NCBI RefSeq assembly: GCF_001541315.1 | Contig: NZ_LMVK01000052.1 | Span: 1-64,000 of the forward strand | Length of the DNA stretch: 64,000 bases | Source: Agrobacterium tumefaciens str. B6 | Lineage (GTDB): Bacteria; Pseudomonadota; Alphaproteobacteria; Rhizobiales; Rhizobiaceae | Direction: 5' to 3' | Shown: positions 45,984 to 54,441 of the stretch, in pieces | Layout of the letters: each line of letters opens with the position of its first letter | Numbering within the stretch: position 1 is the stretch's first letter | Position numbers and translations under genes: made by a program | The notes under the pieces: generated by a model | Databases searched by the model: none | Seen by the model: the letters and a program-made list of their open reading frames with translations, nothing else | What the model was told of the DNA's origin: nothing

Positions 45984-47222
45984 ATGTCATTTCAAGAATC
46001 CTTCGATCTCGTGCTGCGTGACGTGCGCCTGAGGGGGCGTGCCCTGCTGCAGGATATAGGCATCATCGATGGCCGCATCGCCGCCATCGGCCGGATCGCC
46101 GCCGGGGCGGGCCGCGAGGATGAGCCGATTGGCGGGGGGCTGGGGCTGCCGGGCTTCGTCGACACTCATGTGCCTCTGGACAAGTCCTGTCTGCTCTGCC
46201 GTTGCGGCAACGCCGGGGGGGGGCGGAAGGGGGCGATTGCCGCGGTTGGCCGTCTGAAGCGGGACTATACGGTCGACGACGTCTATGCCCGCGGGGCGCG
46301 GACGATAGAGATGGCGATTGCCAAAGGTACGATGCATATGCGCACCCATGTGGAGGTCGATCCGCGGGCGGGTCTGCGCAGCTTCGAGGCGATAAAGCGG
46401 TTGAGACAGGATTATGCCTTCGCGCTCGATCTTTCCATCTGCGTCTTCCCGCAAGAAGGCCTGACCAACGATCTTGGCACGGAGGACCTGCTGGAGCAGG
46501 CGCTTGGGGAGGGCGCGGACCTTCTCGGTGGCTGCCCCTATACCGACAGCGATCCGTCCGGCCAAATGGCGCGGCTTTTCACCATGGCCACGCGGCATGA
46601 CGTGGATCTGGATTTTCATCTGGACTTCGACCTCGATCCGAGCTGGGGGCATCTGGAGGAGATTTGCGAGCGGACGGAGGGGGCCGATTGGCGGGGCAGG
46701 GTGACTGTCGGCCACGCTACCAAGCTTGCGGCAATGGACGAGGCAGCATTCGAACGTCGGGTTTCGCGGTTGCGCCAGGCGGGCGTCGGGGTGACGGCGC
46801 TGCCGTCGACCGATCTCTATCTGAACGGCCGGGAAGCCGGCTTTCGCGCCGTTCGAGGTATTGCACCCGTGCATATACTGAGGGATCGGGGCGTCACCGC
46901 ATCCATCGCCAGCAACAATATTCTCAACCCGTTCACACCCTTCGGCGACTGTTCGCTGCTGCGCATGGCCAATCTCTACGCCAATGTCATGCATCTCGGG
47001 CCGGAGGATTTTGCAGCCTGTCTGGATCTTGTCTCAGAGGATGCAGCCCGGTTGATGCGGATCGAAGGTTACGGGCTGGCCGTCGGGGCGATAGCCGATA
47101 TCGTCGTCATGGAAGGCGAGGATGAGACCGAGGTCTTCGGCGGGCTGCGCGAACCTGCTATGGGTTTCAAGCGCGGGCGTAAGAGTTTTACGAGGCCGGC
47201 CGCGACGTTGCTGCGGCCTTGA
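45984..47222 (+). CDS. cytosine-deaminase-like amidohydrolase with altered metal site
   Basis: A 412-residue cytosolic TIM-barrel hydrolase of the cytosine deaminase/AtzC group. Family blocks are seen: RTHVEVDPRAGLRSFEAIK, DLSICVFPQEGLTND, VGHATKLAAM, LPSTDLYLNGR and NPFTPFGDCSLLRMANLYAN. The N-terminal metal motif should be THxHLDK but reads THVPLDK: P64 replaces the second His. That change may abolish or alter activity. A run of nine G at about 46215-46223 lies nearby and could hide an indel. Substrate is unknown; the neighbours suggest an N-heterocycle or cyclic amide. Confidence 0.8.
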   Translation: MSFQESFDLVLRDVRLRGRALLQDIGIIDGRIAAIGRIAAGAGREDEPIGGGLGLPGFVDTHVPLDKSCLLCRCGNAGGGRKGAIAAVGRLKRDYTVDDVYARGARTIEMAIAKGTMHMRTHVEVDPRAGLRSFEAIKRLRQDYAFALDLSICVFPQEGLTNDLGTEDLLEQALGEGADLLGGCPYTDSDPSGQMARLFTMATRHDVDLDFHLDFDLDPSWGHLEEICERTEGADWRGRVTVGHATKLAAMDEAAFERRVSRLRQAGVGVTALPSTDLYLNGREAGFRAVRGIAPVHILRDRGVTASIASNNILNPFTPFGDCSLLRMANLYANVMHLGPEDFAACLDLVSEDAARLMRIEGYGLAVGAIADIVVMEGEDETEVFGGLREPAMGFKRGRKSFTRPAATLLRP

Positions 47223-47329
47223 CAGAAGCATAGTCGGTAACAATTGAAGATAGAGTGGCGAGCACCTGTGCAGGTGCTCGCGGTAGTCTTAAATAGGGAA
47301 CTTTGCGTAGCTTCGAGTCTCCGTAGCGC

Positions 47330-47700
47330 CGCGCGTGGTGGCTGTCGGGCGGAGCGTGCGGAAGCTGCCTTCCTGGCGGGCGCCATTTTGCCCGAGCTAA
47401 CTGTCGGTTTTGGCGGCCGTCGTTCTTCGGCCACTGGTGGTGCGCCGAGCCAGCGGATGATTGCATCCAGGCCTGGCCGGAGCTGCTTTTTCAGTTCTGC
47501 CGTCAACTCGGCTTCGATCCCGCAGGCCTGACTGATCATCGTCCAGTCGATATGGCCATTCAGAAGCGGGGCGATTTCCGATAGATGATCAAACTGGCCA
47601 GATAAGGCCGTATATTCTCCAACACTCGCCTGGATGCGATTGGAGCGATGCGAAGCTCGCAGAATTCCGAAATTTTTCGCTGAAAATGTCGTGATGAAAG
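47330..47700 (-). pseudogene. coding-like remnant, family unknown
   Basis: One minus-strand frame is open from about 47698 and reads like true protein: ASVGEYTALSGQFDHLSEIAP, then LLNGHIDWTMISQACGIEAE and LKKQLRPGLDAIIRWLGAPP. It has no good start codon and degenerates after about 47330 towards the amidohydrolase 3' end. I read it as the remains of a gene. The rest of the gap from 47223 shows nothing else. Confidence 0.3.
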
Positions 47701-47840
47701 GTCGTGTTTGATCATGCTCATTCCGTTTCTTTCGGCACCAGTGCCGAGGGCGAGCGGGAACAGGGGGCGAGCTTTAACAAGGGATGTAACGGGCGTGTCA
47801 CTTCTAATGGCGCATAGTTATCGTACTCGGCGCCTACGCC

Positions 47841-48110
47841 GCCTGGACCAAAGCTCAAGCCGGGCAGCCGGTTGATGATATCCGTGAAGTATCCAACTAT
47901 GTTGACGCTATGATGTATGGTTTAGAGCGGCTGGAAACGTTGCCCATGTCGTTGCGTCTTATCCGTGAGATGCACGCCAGGCTCCTGCACAGTGGGCGGG
48001 GGGGCACCAAGGATCCAGGAAAGTTTTCCGCCGCTCGCAAAATTGAATTGGTGGCACGCGCCCCGGTAACGCATTCTTTGTACCGCCACCCGTCTCGCGC
48101 AGGGTGGCAC
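47841..48110 (+). pseudogene. Fic-family protein remnant
   Basis: The frame from 47841 reads VDDIREVSNYVDAMMYGLERL, then LPMSLRLIREMHARLLHSGRGG, the N-terminal helices of Fic AMP-transferases. It shifts after DPGKF. The next frame continues RRSQN, a stop, then IGGTRPGNAFFVPPPVSRR, which is the expected Fic sequence with TGA replacing the Trp codon TGG. The catalytic HPFxxGNGR segment is absent because the LysR gene follows. This is a truncated, frameshifted dead gene. Confidence 0.85.
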
Positions 48111-48122
48111 GATATTCCGAGG

Positions 48123-49022
48123 CTATCCCCCATGTGCAAAATCGCGGGCAGCCTGAATGAACGCACTGAAGGCAGCCGGCGGATTTTTCCGGCCAGGATA
48201 ATACAATGCGAGCGGGGCCAGTGAGGGTGTCCAGTCCTCGAGAACGCGCACCAGTTTGCCCGCCGCTATGTCGTCGCGCACATCCGCTTCCATGACGTAT
48301 CCGAGTCCAACCCCATTCTGAGCGGCTATCCTGACCAAGCTTGACTCGTCGAGGGTGATCGAGCCTTGCACATCGATCTGGACAGCGTTCCCATCCTTCT
48401 CAAATTTCCACCGAAACAAGGCGTTGTTGGGCATACGCACGCGGATGCAGCGAAACCGGTACAGGTCGGATGGTGCGGTTGGCGTGCCATGAATGCGCAA
48501 GAAGTCTGGTGATGCGACAACGGCATTACTTCGATTGGTACCGAGTGGCACAGCGATCATGTCGGTCGGCACCAGATCGGCCGGCCTCAAGCCCAGGTCG
48601 AAGCCCGCCGCAACGATGTCAACGATTCGTCCCTCCGTGACCAGATCGATATGCACCTGAGGGTAGCGCTGCATGAACGACAATATGAGCGGTTCCATCA
48701 CCTCTCGGGCTGCCGTCGCGAAGGCATTGATGCGCAATGTGCCTGCTGGAGTTTCCTGAAGAGATTGGACGGTGAGCATAGCATCGTGGATGTCCATCAT
48801 TGCCGGTCCAACCCGCTCGGCAAAGGTTTTTCCCGCGTCGGTGAGCGAGACGCTACGCGTTGTGCGGTTGAACAGGCGAACGCCGAGACGCTGCTCAAGC
48901 TTTGCAACGGCATTGCTTAATGCTGTGGTGGACATGCCGAGCTCGAGCGCGGCAGCCCGAAACGAGCCAAGGCGCGCGATGCTGAGAACGGCGTCCAGAT
49001 CGACAAGTACAGAGCGCGTCAT
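48123..49022 (-). CDS. LysR-family transcriptional regulator
   Basis: A 299-residue LysR regulator. The N-terminal winged helix contains GSFRAAALELGMSTTALSNAV and RLFNRTTRSVSLTDAG. The C-terminal effector domain is a two-lobe periplasmic-binding fold. The RLFNRTTRSVSLT type belongs to the large DsdC/CrgA-like branch that controls neighbouring oxidoreductases. It is divergent from the SnoaL/SDR operon (139-bp gap), its likely target. Start ATG at 49022. Confidence 0.92.
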   Translation of the reverse strand: MTRSVLVDLDAVLSIARLGSFRAAALELGMSTTALSNAVAKLEQRLGVRLFNRTTRSVSLTDAGKTFAERVGPAMMDIHDAMLTVQSLQETPAGTLRINAFATAAREVMEPLILSFMQRYPQVHIDLVTEGRIVDIVAAGFDLGLRPADLVPTDMIAVPLGTNRSNAVVASPDFLRIHGTPTAPSDLYRFRCIRVRMPNNALFRWKFEKDGNAVQIDVQGSITLDESSLVRIAAQNGVGLGYVMEADVRDDIAAGKLVRVLEDWTPSLAPLALYYPGRKNPPAAFSAFIQAARDFAHGG

Positions 49023-49160
49023 TATCCCTCTTTTCGCAATCCCTCATCCTCTTTTATCCTAGTTATCGTGTCAACCAAGTTGTCTTACATTACCGTCATC
49101 GACCTCTTAAGGGGGCCGCGCCCTCAGCTGGCAGAGGCTGGATCAGGATTGGAGGAACCA

Positions 49161-49490
49161 ATGACAATCAATCTACCAAAGGCCATCGAAGCGTATTTCG
49201 AGGCCGACCGCACAGGCAGCCCGGATGCTATCGCTGCCACATTCACCGAAGACGGCATCGTTAAAGATAAAGGCCACATGCACCGAGGCCGTGATGCCAT
49301 CCGCGCCTGGATGGCTGATGAAGCTCAGCAATACAGCTACACGGTAGAACCCTTCTTGATTGCCATCGAAAACGGGAAAACCCAGGTCACCGCCCATGCT
49401 GTTGGCGACTTCCCGGGTAGCCCCATTGATCTGCGCTTCTTGTTCGCTCTCGCGAACGACAAGGTCGCTGAACTGGAGATCACCGTATGA
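49161..49490 (+). CDS. SnoaL-like nuclear-transport-factor-2 family protein
   Basis: A 109-residue NTF2-fold protein. It opens with the usual helix pair INLPKAIEAYFEADRTGSPD and continues with ATFTEDGIVKDKGHMHRGRDAI, typical of SnoaL-like domains. GGAGG lies six bases before ATG 49161; the longer frame upstream has no such site. Its stop overlaps the ATG of the SDR gene (ATGA). The small-molecule partner is unknown. Confidence 0.85.
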   Translation: MTINLPKAIEAYFEADRTGSPDAIAATFTEDGIVKDKGHMHRGRDAIRAWMADEAQQYSYTVEPFLIAIENGKTQVTAHAVGDFPGSPIDLRFLFALANDKVAELEITV

Positions 49491-50266
49491 CACAGTTCCT
49501 CACCTTGCAGGGTCGTCGCGCCCTGATCACCGGCGGCACCTCGGGTGCCGGAGCCGCAACCGTAGCGCTGTTCAAAGAGCTTGGAGCACGTGTACTGACC
49601 ACCGCTCGTAAGAAGCCTGCCGACTTCTCCAGAGCGGCATTCGTCGAAGCCGACCTGACCACCACGGCCGGGGTTAAGACCGTGGTCGACGCGGTGCAGA
49701 GAGACCTCGGCGGCCTCGATATCCTTGTGAACATGCTGGGCGGCTCTTCGGCCCCGTCAGGCGGCTTCGCCGCGCTCACCGAAGATGAATGGGAGAGAGA
49801 GTTCAACCTCAACTTCTTCCCGGCCGTCAGATTGGATCGCGCTCTCATTCCCGGAATGATCGCGCAGGGGAGCGGTGTCGTCATCCACGTCACCTCAATT
49901 CAGAGAAACCTTCCGCTACCTGAGGCGACCACTGGCTACGCTTCGGCCAAAGGAGCACTTAACACCTACAGCAAGAGCATCTCCAAGGAGGTTTCTCCAA
50001 AGGGCGTGCGAGTGGTGCGTGTCTCTCCCGGCTGGATCGCCGATCCGGGTGCCAACGGTCTTGCCCTGCGTATCGCCAAGGAAGCTGGTATCGATTACGA
50101 TGCAGCAGTGCAGGTGATCATGAACTCGCTCGGCGGCATACCGCTCGGACGACCGGCAAAGCCGGAAGAAGTCGCCGATCTCATCGCTTTCCTGGCATCT
50201 GATCGAGCAGCATCCATCACCGGGACCGAGCATGTGATAGACGGCGGGACGGTTCCGACCGCTTAG
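49487..50266 (+). CDS. SDR-family oxidoreductase
   Basis: A 259-residue classical short-chain dehydrogenase. The cofactor loop is TGGTSGAGAA, then TTARKKP for NADP. The NAG motif is NMLGG, an unusual variant. Catalytic Ser lies in VTSIQR and YASAK is the catalytic pair. The C-terminal ITGTEHVIDGG is typical. Coupled to the SnoaL gene by ATGA overlap and under probable LysR control. Its 3' end overlaps the convergent MarR gene by 4 bp. Confidence 0.9.
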   Translation: MTQFLTLQGRRALITGGTSGAGAATVALFKELGARVLTTARKKPADFSRAAFVEADLTTTAGVKTVVDAVQRDLGGLDILVNMLGGSSAPSGGFAALTEDEWEREFNLNFFPAVRLDRALIPGMIAQGSGVVIHVTSIQRNLPLPEATTGYASAKGALNTYSKSISKEVSPKGVRVVRVSPGWIADPGANGLALRIAKEAGIDYDAAVQVIMNSLGGIPLGRPAKPEEVADLIAFLASDRAASITGTEHVIDGGTVPTA

Positions 50267-50760
50267 CATTGGCCATCTACCGGCAATTCAGGTCGGGCGG
50301 GTGCGCCCCCCCCGCCGATCCGGGAGTAGATCGCATCACGCAGGTGCCGAACATCGCGGTTCAAGGCAGCGAGTTCCGGCGGTGTCTGGGTCGAGGCTGC
50401 AAGCAGGGTATCGCTGAGGCAGCCTGCCTTGTGCTGCAAGGCACGGCCCTGATCTGTCAAAGCCACGAGAACCTGACGCTCGTTGTTAGCGTTGCGCGTC
50501 CGACGCACGAGCCCGGCGGCCTCCAGGCGTTTTAACAGCGGTGTCAGCGTACTGGATTCAAGAGCAAGTTGGTCGGCAATCGACACCACCGTCTGCTCGT
50601 CCTTCGCCCAGAGAACGTTCAGGACGAGATATTGCGGATAGGTCAGTCCAAGCTCGTCAAGCAAGGGTTTGTATGCGCGTTGGATCGCGATGCCGGCTGT
50701 GTAAATCGCATAGCAGAGCTGGTTGCGTAGGGGCGGGGGATCGTTATGGCCTTGGGTCAT
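50263..50760 (-). CDS. MarR-family regulator, OhrR-like
   Basis: A 165-residue MarR repressor. The start LRNQLCYAIYTAGIAIQRAYKPLL closely follows OhrR, and C16 occupies the position of the peroxide-sensing Cys. The winged helix includes ADQLALESSTLTPLLKRLEAAG. OhrR proteins release DNA when the Cys is oxidised by organic hydroperoxides. It is divergent from an exported alpha/beta hydrolase, not the usual ohr gene. Two identical palindromes in the gap are the probable operators. Confidence 0.9.
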   Translation of the reverse strand: MTQGHNDPPPLRNQLCYAIYTAGIAIQRAYKPLLDELGLTYPQYLVLNVLWAKDEQTVVSIADQLALESSTLTPLLKRLEAAGLVRRTRNANNERQVLVALTDQGRALQHKAGCLSDTLLAASTQTPPELAALNRDVRHLRDAIYSRIGGGGAPARPELPVDGQC

Positions 50761-50809
50761 TCTAAACTCCTGTCGACCTCCATATAATCGAACTTATCAC
50801 GAAAACCAG

Positions 50810-50872
50810 TATCGCGATAAGAAAGATGTTGACGCACATGACAAGATATGAAACTAAATAGATATCGCGATA
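50810..50872. promoter_or_regulatory. paired palindromic operators of the OhrR-like regulator
   Basis: TATCGCGATA occurs at 50810-50819 and again, identical, at 50863-50872. A half copy (TTATCGCAA) lies at 50878-50886. All are in the gap between the divergent MarR and hydrolase genes. Perfect 10-bp palindromes in duplicate are what an autoregulated MarR dimer would use. Confidence 0.65.
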
Positions 50873-50904
50873 ACACTTATCGCAATTAAGAAGAGGAGAA
50901 AGCC

Positions 50905-51699
50905 ATGACACGCAAGTTCATCACCGCTCTGTCTGCAATCGCAGCAGCAACTTCCCTTTCGACCGCTTTGCCGGCTCAGGCTGCTGAGGTGTTGCCGCAG
51001 GGCCAATCCGTTAAAAACGTCGTCCTGGTTCACGGTGCGTTTGCCGACGGTTCTGGCTGGAAGGGTGTCTACGACAATCTGACGAAGCGCGGCTATCGCG
51101 TCACCATCGTCCAGAACCCTCTGACCTCTCTGGCAGATGATGTCGCCGCCACCAAGCGTGCGCTGGAACGGCAGGATGGCCCGGTCATCCTCGTCGGACA
51201 TTCCTGGGGTGGTACGGTCATCACGGAAGCCGGCATCGATGCCAAGGTTGCGGGCCTCGTCTATGTCTCTGCGCTCTCCCCGGATGCCGGCGAGTCAACG
51301 GCCCAGCAATACGAAGGATTTGCGCCGGCATCCGAGTTCGTCATCGAGACCACGAAAGATGGCTTTGGCTACGTCAGCCCGGAAAAGTTCAAGGCAGGGT
51401 TTGCGCATGACGTCAGCGACGCCGATGTTGCCTTCATGAGGGACGCGCAGGTTCCGATCAATATGTCGGCGTTCGCGACGAAGCTCGAAAACGCCGCTTG
51501 GCGCAGCAAGCCCAGCTGGGCCGTCATTGCCACCGAGGACAAGGCCTTCGACCAGGCCATGCTGATCCATATGGCCGAGCGCATCGGTGCCAAGATCACC
51601 AAGGTATCGGCAAGCCACGCCCTGTTCATGACGCAGCCGGCGGTCATCGCCGATACCATCGATCAGGCCGCAAAGGCGGCCTCTGCGAAGACGAAATGA
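50905..51699 (+). CDS. exported alpha/beta hydrolase
   Basis: A 264-residue alpha/beta-hydrolase. A signal peptide is cleaved near AQAAE, so it acts in the periplasm. VLVHGAFADGSGW holds the oxyanion loop, GHSWGG the nucleophile Ser, and SHALF near the C terminus the catalytic His. It resembles the salicylate-esterase/hydroxynitrile-lyase-like group annotated in stress loci. GAGGAGAAAGCC precedes ATG 50905. It lies immediately downstream of the duplicated palindromes, so peroxide or electrophile induction through the OhrR-like regulator is likely. Confidence 0.88.
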   Translation: MTRKFITALSAIAAATSLSTALPAQAAEVLPQGQSVKNVVLVHGAFADGSGWKGVYDNLTKRGYRVTIVQNPLTSLADDVAATKRALERQDGPVILVGHSWGGTVITEAGIDAKVAGLVYVSALSPDAGESTAQQYEGFAPASEFVIETTKDGFGYVSPEKFKAGFAHDVSDADVAFMRDAQVPINMSAFATKLENAAWRSKPSWAVIATEDKAFDQAMLIHMAERIGAKITKVSASHALFMTQPAVIADTIDQAAKAASAKTK

Positions 51700-51891
51700 T
51701 CGATTTCGGGCTATCGGGACTGTCAACAACTGTCTCGATAGCGCCGGTACAAGCGCGCTAAGCCGCTCGCGCGGCCGAAGCGACTTGCTGTGAGAGCGAG
51801 AGATACGCGATCGGTATGCGTTGCCATCTCCTCGTCTCTCGCGACCCGGATGCCAAAAAATCTAACTGAACCAATTCACGGAGGTCCCCAC

Positions 51892-53523
51892 GTGAAACTG
51901 CCTATCAATGACAAGAATGTACCCGCTAATTCATCTTTTTCGCATAATGCCGTCTGCGATGTCTTTGACTTCATCGTCTGCGGCGCCGGGTCCAGCGGCT
52001 CGGTTGTCGCGGCGCGACTGGCGGAGGATGTTAACGCCAGCGTTCTCCTGCTCGAGGCAGGTGGCGATGATCAATCTGAAACCGTATCGAATCCTGCACA
52101 ATGGCCGCTCAACCTTGGATCGAGCCGGGACTGGGGCTTCGTCGGTCAGCCGACGGCGGGTCTGGATGGCCGGCGGCTTCCCTTAAGCATGGGCAAAGGG
52201 CTCGGCGGCGGTTCGAGCATCAATGTCATGGTATGGGCAAGAGGTCACAAGGCGGATTGGGACCACTTCGCCGCCGAGGCAGGCGATGACGCGTGGGGCT
52301 ATGAGTCCGTCCTCGGCTACTATCGCCGGATAGAAGACTGGCAGGGCGCCAGGGACGTACTTCGTCGCGGAACGGGCGGGCCCGTCCATGTGGCGCAGCC
52401 GTTGTCTCCCCAGCCGATAGCGCAAGCCTTGCTGAGCGCTTCGTCGGCCGTGGGCGTTCTAATCTTTGATTCAACCAACGGCGAGATGATGGAATCGTCC
52501 GGAGGCGCATCCATCACTGAACTTCGCATCCGGGATGGCAAGCGGGAGTCTGTCTTCGGCTCCTATGTCCGTCCGCTGCTGGCGCGCCCGAACCTGACCG
52601 TTATCACCGATGCGCTAGTCACGCGTCTCATCCTCGACGGCAAGCGGGTGAGGGGAGTCGAAGCTGTGATCGACGGTCAGCGGCGCCAGTTCATGGCGTA
52701 TTGCGAAACGGTGCTGTCCCTTGGAGCGATCAATACGCCGAAGATCCTGATGCAGTCCGGTATCGGCCCGGAAGACGAGCTGCGATCGCATGGCATTCCC
52801 GTCGTGCAACATCTGCCGGGCGTCGGTCGCAATCATCAAGACCATATCGCGTTCGGATGCACCTGGGCCTACCGGAAGCCAGAAGCAATCGGTGGTAGCG
52901 GTTGCGAGGCAAATATCTACTGGAAGAGTGACGCGCGTCTGTCCAGCCCGGACATTCTTCAGTGCCAACTGGAATTCGCAGTGCCTTCTCCGGCCGAAAC
53001 GGGTCTCGAAACGCCGGAGCACGGATGGACGATGTTCAACGGTCTTGCCCAGCCGAAAAGCCGCGGTTGGCTACGGCTCTCTGGTCCCGACGTTGATGAT
53101 CCCGTCTTGATCGAGCCGAATTCGCTCAGCGAACCGGAAGACATGGCGGCGGCTCTGGCGGCAGTCGAGTTATGTCGCGATCTCGGGAACAGTGACGGTT
53201 TCACGCCACTCGTGTCACACGAGAGCGCGCCGGGCCCACGCGACAAATCAGGCATGATCGAATTCATCCGACGCTCGGCCGTCACCTATTGGCATCAATC
53301 TGGCACCGCCAAGATGGGACGTGACAGCATGTCCGTGGTCGACAATGAGCTCAAAGTCTACGGCATTGAGGGACTTCGCATCGCAGATTCGTCGATCATG
53401 CCCCGGATCACCATCGGCAACACGATGGCGCCCTGTGTTGTCATCGGTGAGCGGGCGTCGGATCTGATGCGGAAAAAACACGGTCTCACTTCCGTGTCGG
53501 TAAACCAGACCCAGGCTGGCTGA
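51892..53523 (+). CDS. GMC-family FAD oxidoreductase (choline-dehydrogenase-like)
   Basis: A 543-residue glucose-methanol-choline oxidoreductase. The FAD loop is FIVCGAGSSGSVVAARL. GMC signature 1 is in GKGLGGGSSINVMVW and signature 2 near GAINTPKILMQSGIG. The catalytic region has YWHQSGTAKMG (active-site His) and GNTMAP (second polar residue). It oxidises an alcohol using FAD. GGAGG lies seven bases before GTG 51892; earlier starts have no ribosome site. It stands alone, with the hydrolase gene 190 bp upstream. Confidence 0.92.
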   Translation: MKLPINDKNVPANSSFSHNAVCDVFDFIVCGAGSSGSVVAARLAEDVNASVLLLEAGGDDQSETVSNPAQWPLNLGSSRDWGFVGQPTAGLDGRRLPLSMGKGLGGGSSINVMVWARGHKADWDHFAAEAGDDAWGYESVLGYYRRIEDWQGARDVLRRGTGGPVHVAQPLSPQPIAQALLSASSAVGVLIFDSTNGEMMESSGGASITELRIRDGKRESVFGSYVRPLLARPNLTVITDALVTRLILDGKRVRGVEAVIDGQRRQFMAYCETVLSLGAINTPKILMQSGIGPEDELRSHGIPVVQHLPGVGRNHQDHIAFGCTWAYRKPEAIGGSGCEANIYWKSDARLSSPDILQCQLEFAVPSPAETGLETPEHGWTMFNGLAQPKSRGWLRLSGPDVDDPVLIEPNSLSEPEDMAAALAAVELCRDLGNSDGFTPLVSHESAPGPRDKSGMIEFIRRSAVTYWHQSGTAKMGRDSMSVVDNELKVYGIEGLRIADSSIMPRITIGNTMAPCVVIGERASDLMRKKHGLTSVSVNQTQAG

Positions 53524-53734
53524 AGGAAACCATAAAGACTTGGCGCCAGGCCCGAACCGGCCGCCAAGTCATAAACTACCGGGTCAGCGGTTCGTATGGT
53601 TCAAGGCAAAGACGACTGGTTGCAATGCTGATCGCAGGTGCCTAAGCAGACCTACAATGTATATCCCATTGACATATCCCAAGCGAAGAACGATATAGGC
53701 TACGCAGTTATTGATGCAATCCGGAGGGATGTAG

Positions 53735-53965
53735 ATGGAGCAAGGTGCAGTATTCCAGAGCAATCGGAGCCAGGCAATACGTTTGCCAAAGGCGGTCGCT
53801 TTGCCTGATGACGTAAAGCGTGTCGATATCGTTGCGGTGGGACGCACTCGCATCATCGCACCCGCCGGTGAGATCTGGGACAGTTGGTTTGAAGGGGCGG
53901 AGGTGACATCCGACTTTATGATTGAGCGTGACCAGGCTGCTCCGCAGGAGCGCGATGCATTCTAA
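53735..53965 (+). CDS. vapB: VapB-like antitoxin (AbrB/SpoVT fold)
   Basis: A 76-residue antitoxin. The N-terminal swapped-hairpin DNA-binding domain reads AVFQSNRSQAIRLPKAVALP, then VDIVAVGRTRII. The C-terminal part should block the toxin active site. GGAGGG precedes ATG 53735. TAA overlaps the toxin ATG (TAATG), coupling translation. Confidence 0.92.
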   Translation: MEQGAVFQSNRSQAIRLPKAVALPDDVKRVDIVAVGRTRIIAPAGEIWDSWFEGAEVTSDFMIERDQAAPQERDAF

Positions 53966-54366
53966 TGCTAAAGTATATGCTGGATACCAACATCTGCATT
54001 TTTACGATCAAGAATCGACCTCAGCAAGTGCGCGATGCATTCAATCGCTCACATGATCAGCTTTGCATCAGCTCGGTCAGCCTAATGGAATTGATTTACG
54101 GAGCGGAAAAGTCAGCCAGTCCAGAAAAGAACCTTTCTGTTGTGGAGGGCTTCGCGGCGCGCCTCGAGGTGCTCCCATACGATGAATTAGCAGCAAGCCA
54201 TACGGGTCAATTGCGAGCCGAACTGGCGCGCAGTGGCACTCCGATCGGTCCATATGATCAGTTGATTGCGGGGCACGCGCGCTCGCGCGGATTGGTTATG
54301 GTTACCAATAATCGTCGTGAATTTGATCGCCTACCCGGATTACGAGTGGAAGACTGGACTTCTTAG
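53965..54366 (+). CDS. vapC: VapC PIN-domain ribonuclease toxin
   Basis: A 133-residue PIN nuclease of the MvpA/VapC type that cleaves initiator tRNA. The acidic residues are visible in YMLDTNICIF, SLMELIYGAEKS, GPYDQLIAGHA and VTNNRREFDRL. The length is normal and there is no interruption, so the module looks functional. It is coupled to the upstream vapB. Confidence 0.94.
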   Translation: MLKYMLDTNICIFTIKNRPQQVRDAFNRSHDQLCISSVSLMELIYGAEKSASPEKNLSVVEGFAARLEVLPYDELAASHTGQLRAELARSGTPIGPYDQLIAGHARSRGLVMVTNNRREFDRLPGLRVEDWTS

Positions 54367-54441
54367 TTTCAAGCATGGAACACTTGACGGATCCCATAAG
54401 CATTCAACTACCGGGTCGTCGCACAATATCCCATTAAGAGC

